From CAYQMF01 sp964418595 (lineage in GTDB: Bacteria > Planctomycetota > UBA1135 > UBA2386): 8,082 nt of DNA. The first letter of the stretch is position 1, and every line of letters starts with the position of its first letter. A program made the position numbers and the translations under genes. Positions 5,436 through 8,082 of the stretch are shown in pieces. The DNA lies in contig CAYQMF010000191.1 in the NCBI GenBank assembly GCA_964418595.1, forward strand, positions 1 to 8,082, in the 5' to 3' direction. The notes beneath the pieces are model-generated. The model did no database searches, was not told the origin of the DNA, and saw only the letters and a program-made list of their open reading frames with translations.

Positions 5436-6221
5436 CTACCCGTCGCCGCGTGCCGCCCGCACCATCGACTCGAACAGCACGAGGCCATCGCCGACGGGCG
5501 CCAGCCCGCTGCGCGACCAGTGGGGCATGTGGTGTGGCAGGTAGGCGCGGTCGGGATGCGGCATCAGGCCGAGCACGCGGCCGGACGAGTCGGTCAGGCC
5601 GGCGATGGCGTCGGGCGAGCCGTTGGGGTTTGCCGGGTAGCGCTCCGTCGGGGCGCCCTCGGCATCGACGTAGCGGAACACGACGTAGCCTTCCGCCGCC
5701 AGGACCTGCGCGGTGCGCGCGTCGCCGGTGAGCAGGAGGCCTTCGCCGTGTGCGGCGGGGCAGCGCATGGTCCATCCTTCCGGCACGAAGACGCAACGGC
5801 TCCTGGCGCTGCGCAACGTGACCCAGCGGCACTCGTAGTGGTTGCTCAGGTTGAGGGTGAGCGTGACCTCCTGCCGCAAGTCGCCACCCATGCGCGGCAG
5901 CAGCCCGAGGCGCACGAGGGCCTGGAATCCGTTGCAGATCCCGAGCGCCAGGCCACCGCGCTCGACGAACGAAAGGAGCTGGCTGCCGACGCGGTTGCGC
6001 AACTCGTTGGCGAGGACGCGGCCGGCGGCGATGTCGTCGCCGTACGCGAAGCCCCCGGGGACGACGAGGATCGAGAACCGGTCCAGCAGCGACGGGGCGC
6101 CCACCAGGCGCTTGACGTGTACGAACTCCGGCTGGGCGCCGACGCGGGCGAAGGCGTCGAGGGTCTCGCGCTCGCAGTTGATGCCCGGGGCACGCAGGAC
6201 GAGGACGCGGGGCGCGATCAT
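5436..6221 (-). CDS. purQ: Phosphoribosylformylglycinamidine synthase, glutaminase subunit PurQ
   Basis: Class I glutamine amidotransferase that hydrolyses glutamine and passes ammonia to PurL, making FGAM from FGAR (step 4 of purine synthesis). 261 residues, in the range of the longer PurQ forms. Visible are VLVLRAPGINCERET at the N-terminus, VPGGFAYGDDIAAGR (54-68), the nucleophile elbow GICNGFQ with Cys96, and MPHPDRA with His222. The third triad position is Asp224 where the family usually has Glu (PHPE). The ATG at 6221 overlaps the purL stop as ATGA, and a GGAGAG site lies six bases before it, so translation is coupled to purL and expression is 1:1-like. It ends nine bases from the convergent response regulator gene, with no hairpin plus T run in that gap. 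Identity is firm. Confidence 0.97.
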   Translation of the reverse strand: MIAPRVLVLRAPGINCERETLDAFARVGAQPEFVHVKRLVGAPSLLDRFSILVVPGGFAYGDDIAAGRVLANELRNRVGSQLLSFVERGGLALGICNGFQALVRLGLLPRMGGDLRQEVTLTLNLSNHYECRWVTLRSARSRCVFVPEGWTMRCPAAHGEGLLLTGDARTAQVLAAEGYVVFRYVDAEGAPTERYPANPNGSPDAIAGLTDSSGRVLGLMPHPDRAYLPHHMPHWSRSGLAPVGDGLVLFESMVRAARGDG

Positions 6222-8082
6222 CGGTGGCTCTCCGTCAGCGTGCCGTCGAGGTCGAGGGTGTGCTTCCAGGCGTACGCGGCGGCGTCGACTGCGACGTCGA
6301 GGACGACCGATGGTCCGTGGCGGACCCGCACGCGGGGTTTGGCGGTGACCTGACCGAGGACCGACCACGGGATCTGCCCGAGGTTGGCGCGCAGGTCGTC
6401 GAGACGCGCGGGCTCGACCTCGAGGAGGAAGCGCGTCTGCGACTCGCTGAACAGGATCTCCGTGGCGCGCAGGTTGCCTTCCAACGTCACCTTGGCCAGA
6501 TCGATGTCCGCACCAAGGCGGCCGCCGATCGCCATCTCGGCGAGCGCGACCCCCAGGCCGCCCTCGCTGAGATCGTGGGCACTGCGTACGGCGCGCGCCT
6601 GGATCGCCCGCGCCACTGCATCGAAGGTCTGCTTGGCGCGTGCGCCGTCGACCCGCGGCACCGACGCGCCCAGGTGACCGCGGTGCTTGTAGTAGGTCGA
6701 GCCGCCGAGCTCGCGCCGCGTGACACCGACGAGGACCAGGATGTTGCCGGCGTGCTTGAGGTCGCTCGTGAGCGTGCGCGCGACGTCGGGGATCACCGAC
6801 AGCGCCGTGACGAGGATGCACCCGGGGATGGCGATCGTGCGCTCGCCGTCGCGGAACTCGTTGTTGAGCGAGTCCTTGCCGGAGATGAACGGCGTCCGCA
6901 AGGTGAGGGCCAACTCGCTGAGCGCGAAGCTTGCGCGTACCAGCGAGCCGAGCTGCTCCGGGCGCCGCGTGTTCGCCCAGCAGTAGTTGTCGAGCACCGC
7001 ACACTGCTCGGGATCGCCGCCGGCGGCGACCACGTTGCGCATCGCCTCGTCGAGGGCGCACTCGGCCATCGCCGCGGGATCGATCTTCGAGTAGCGCGGG
7101 TTGAGACCCGACGCGAGCACGATGCCGCGCCGCGACCCGAGCTTGGGCGCGAGCACCGCGGCGTCGGCGGGACCGTCGCGGTGCACGCCGACCAGAGGCT
7201 TGCCAGCGCTACCCGCCTGCACCTCGTGGTCGTACTGGCGGATCACCCACNNNNNNNNNNGGCCAGCAGGGCCAGGAGCGTGGCGCCAAGATCGGTGGGC
7301 TCGGCGAGCTGCGGCTCGCTGGTCTTGGGGGCCGTCCACGTCGCCTCGCGCTCGACGACCGGCAGGCCCTCGTGCAGGAAGTGGAGATCCAGCTCGCCGT
7401 GTACGACGCCAGCGTGCTTCAGGAGGAGTTTGCCGGTGGCCTCGAACACGCCGAGCTCGGTCGCCTCGACGTCCTCCTCCGCGCACAGCTCGAAGAGGCG
7501 CGGCAGTTTGTCGCGCGGCACCGCGAGCACCATCCGCTCCTGCGCCTCGCTGATCCAGATCTCCCAGGGCGCGAGGCCGGCGTACTTCAGCGGGGCCCGC
7601 TCCAGGTGCACCGTGGCGCCGAGGTCCTGGGCCATCTCGCCGATCGCCGACGAGAAGCCGCCGGCGCCGCAGTCGGTGATCGCGCTGAACAGGTCCTCGT
7701 CGCGGGCCCGCAGTACGGCGTCCATGGCCTTGCGTTCGGTGATCGGATCGCCGATCTGCACCGCGCCGCTGCTCACCGTCTCGCTCTCGGTATGGAGTTC
7801 GAGGGAGCTGAAGGTCGCGCCGTGGATCCCGTCGCGCCCCGTGCGGCCGCCGATGGCGACGATCGCGTCGCCCGGACGCGGGGCCTTCTCGATCTTGTCG
7901 CGGGGCAGGATCCCGACGTTGCCGACGTAGACCAGCGGGTTGCCGACGAAGTCGGGGTCGAAGTGGATCGCCCCATTCACGGTCGGAATGCCCATCGGGT
8001 TGCCGTAGTCGCGCACGCCGGCGACCACGCCGCGCAAGACCTGCATGGGATGCAGGCAGCCCTTGGGCACTTCGCCAGCGGG
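6218..8082 (-). CDS. purL: Phosphoribosylformylglycinamidine synthase PurL (partial, interrupted by assembly gap)
   Basis: ATP-dependent FGAM synthase subunit that uses ammonia from PurQ. The 5' end is outside the window: the frame is open from 8082 (PAGEVPKGCLHPMQVLRGVV...) and gives 274 residues to 7261, then the gap, then 343 residues from 7249 to the TGA at 6220-6218. Signatures in order: RGVVAGVRDYGNPMGIPTVNG, TDCGAGGFSSAIGEMA, the gap, WVIRQYDHEVQ, FISGKDSLNNEF, SAHDLSEGGLGVALAEMA, and FSESQTRFLLEVEP. No glutaminase domain is fused at the C-terminus; PurQ is the next gene, overlapping by ATGA. The LHP..VLRGVVAGVRDYGN and GKDSLNNEF wording resembles the lineage sometimes annotated PurSL (PurS fused at the N-terminus), but that region is not visible. 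The two halves are in different nominal frames only because the N run is ten bases; this is an assembly artefact and not evidence of a pseudogene. Confidence 0.95.
   Translation of the reverse strand, partial: RWRSAQGLPASHAGLARRGRRRARLRQPDGHSDREWGDPLRPRLRRQPAGLRRQRRDPAPRQDREGPASGRRDRRHRRPHGARRDPRRDLQLPRTPYRERDGEQRRGADRRSDHRTQGHGRRTAGPRRGPVQRDHRLRRRRLLVGDRRDGPGPRRHGAPGAGPAEVRRPRALGDLDQRGAGADGARGAARQTAAPLRAVRGGGRRGDRARRVRGHRQTPPEARWRRTRRAGSPLPARGPAGRRARGDVDGPQDQRAAARRAHRSWRHAPGPAGXXXXWVIRQYDHEVQAGSAGKPLVGVHRDGPADAAVLAPKLGSRRGIVLASGLNPRYSKIDPAAMAECALDEAMRNVVAAGGDPEQCAVLDNYCWANTRRPEQLGSLVRASFALSELALTLRTPFISGKDSLNNEFRDGERTIAIPGCILVTALSVIPDVARTLTSDLKHAGNILVLVGVTRRELGGSTYYKHRGHLGASVPRVDGARAKQTFDAVARAIQARAVRSAHDLSEGGLGVALAEMAIGGRLGADIDLAKVTLEGNLRATEILFSESQTRFLLEVEPARLDDLRANLGQIPWSVLGQVTAKPRVRVRHGPSVVLDVAVDAAAYAWKHTLDLDGTLTESHR
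6228..6233 (-). promoter_or_regulatory. Shine-Dalgarno site for purQ
   Basis: GGAGAG on the minus strand, inside the last codons of purL, is six bases before the purQ ATG (6221-6219). It supports that ATG over the long upstream frame extension. Confidence 0.65.
7251..7260. other. Assembly gap (10 N) inside purL
   Basis: Ten Ns join two contigs. On the upstream side PurL reads TDLGATLLALLA, and on the downstream side WVIRQYDHEVQ. Homologues normally have about eight residues here (P-[NT]-[IV]-A-S-K-[ER] just before W), so the true missing length is probably 23 bases. Confidence 0.97.

Noticed and set aside
6224..7930. Long plus-strand open frame opposite purL, crossing the N gap
   Set aside because: It depends on reading through Ns and is antisense to PurL motifs.
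6218..8082. purL as a frameshifted pseudogene
   Set aside because: The frame change coincides exactly with the N run, and both halves carry intact motifs.

Overview
The window is very GC-rich and densely packed with genes. It reads as a chromosomal housekeeping region of a GC-rich Gram-negative-type bacterium: sigma-54 NtrC-type regulator, DnaJ/CbpM-like pair, and a separate PurQ subunit beside a PurL that lacks a fused glutaminase domain. That purine-enzyme layout is unlike Gamma/Betaproteobacteria, which carry one large PurL. It would fit a deltaproteobacterial, myxobacterial or similar uncultured lineage, but I cannot name a taxon with confidence. Ten Ns at 7251-7260 mark a scaffold gap, so this is a draft or metagenome assembly. 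No mobile elements, CRISPR arrays, tRNAs or rRNAs were seen.

Layout. Positions 1-1089 (+) hold the 3' part of a J-domain co-chaperone and, with an ATGA overlap, a small CbpM-like modulator. Convergent with it, one base away, is an endonuclease/exonuclease/phosphatase-fold hydrolase of YbhP type (1091-1792, -). Next comes a 358-base intergenic region with divergent genes on either side. Its right half holds a compact set of RNA hairpins ending in a strong intrinsic terminator that points toward purD. Then follow purD (2151-3422, +), a Fur-family repressor (3532-4038, +) and an NtrC-type response regulator (4035-5426, +) that starts inside the fur stop codon. Convergent to these, nine bases away, is purQ (5436-6221, -), coupled by an ATGA overlap to the upstream purL (6218 to beyond 8082, -), which the gap interrupts.

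How the genes relate. PurD (step 2 of purine synthesis) and PurL/PurQ (step 4, FGAM synthase) act in the same pathway but sit on opposite strands around an unrelated two-gene regulatory operon. PurQ supplies ammonia from glutamine to PurL. The Fur/response-regulator pair suggests metal-linked transcription control, but no sensor kinase or target is in view. The J-protein/CbpM pair is a co-chaperone with its regulator.

Most of the window is ordinary. The best candidate for something undescribed is the 1961-2083 structure. It contains a terminator that cannot serve either flanking gene as a 3' end, an overlapping alternative (antiterminator-like) pairing, and a reused pair of complementary hexamers. 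It is either a purD attenuation leader or an independent small RNA. A second point of interest is the J protein's half-sized zinc finger, with two instead of four CxxCxGxG motifs.
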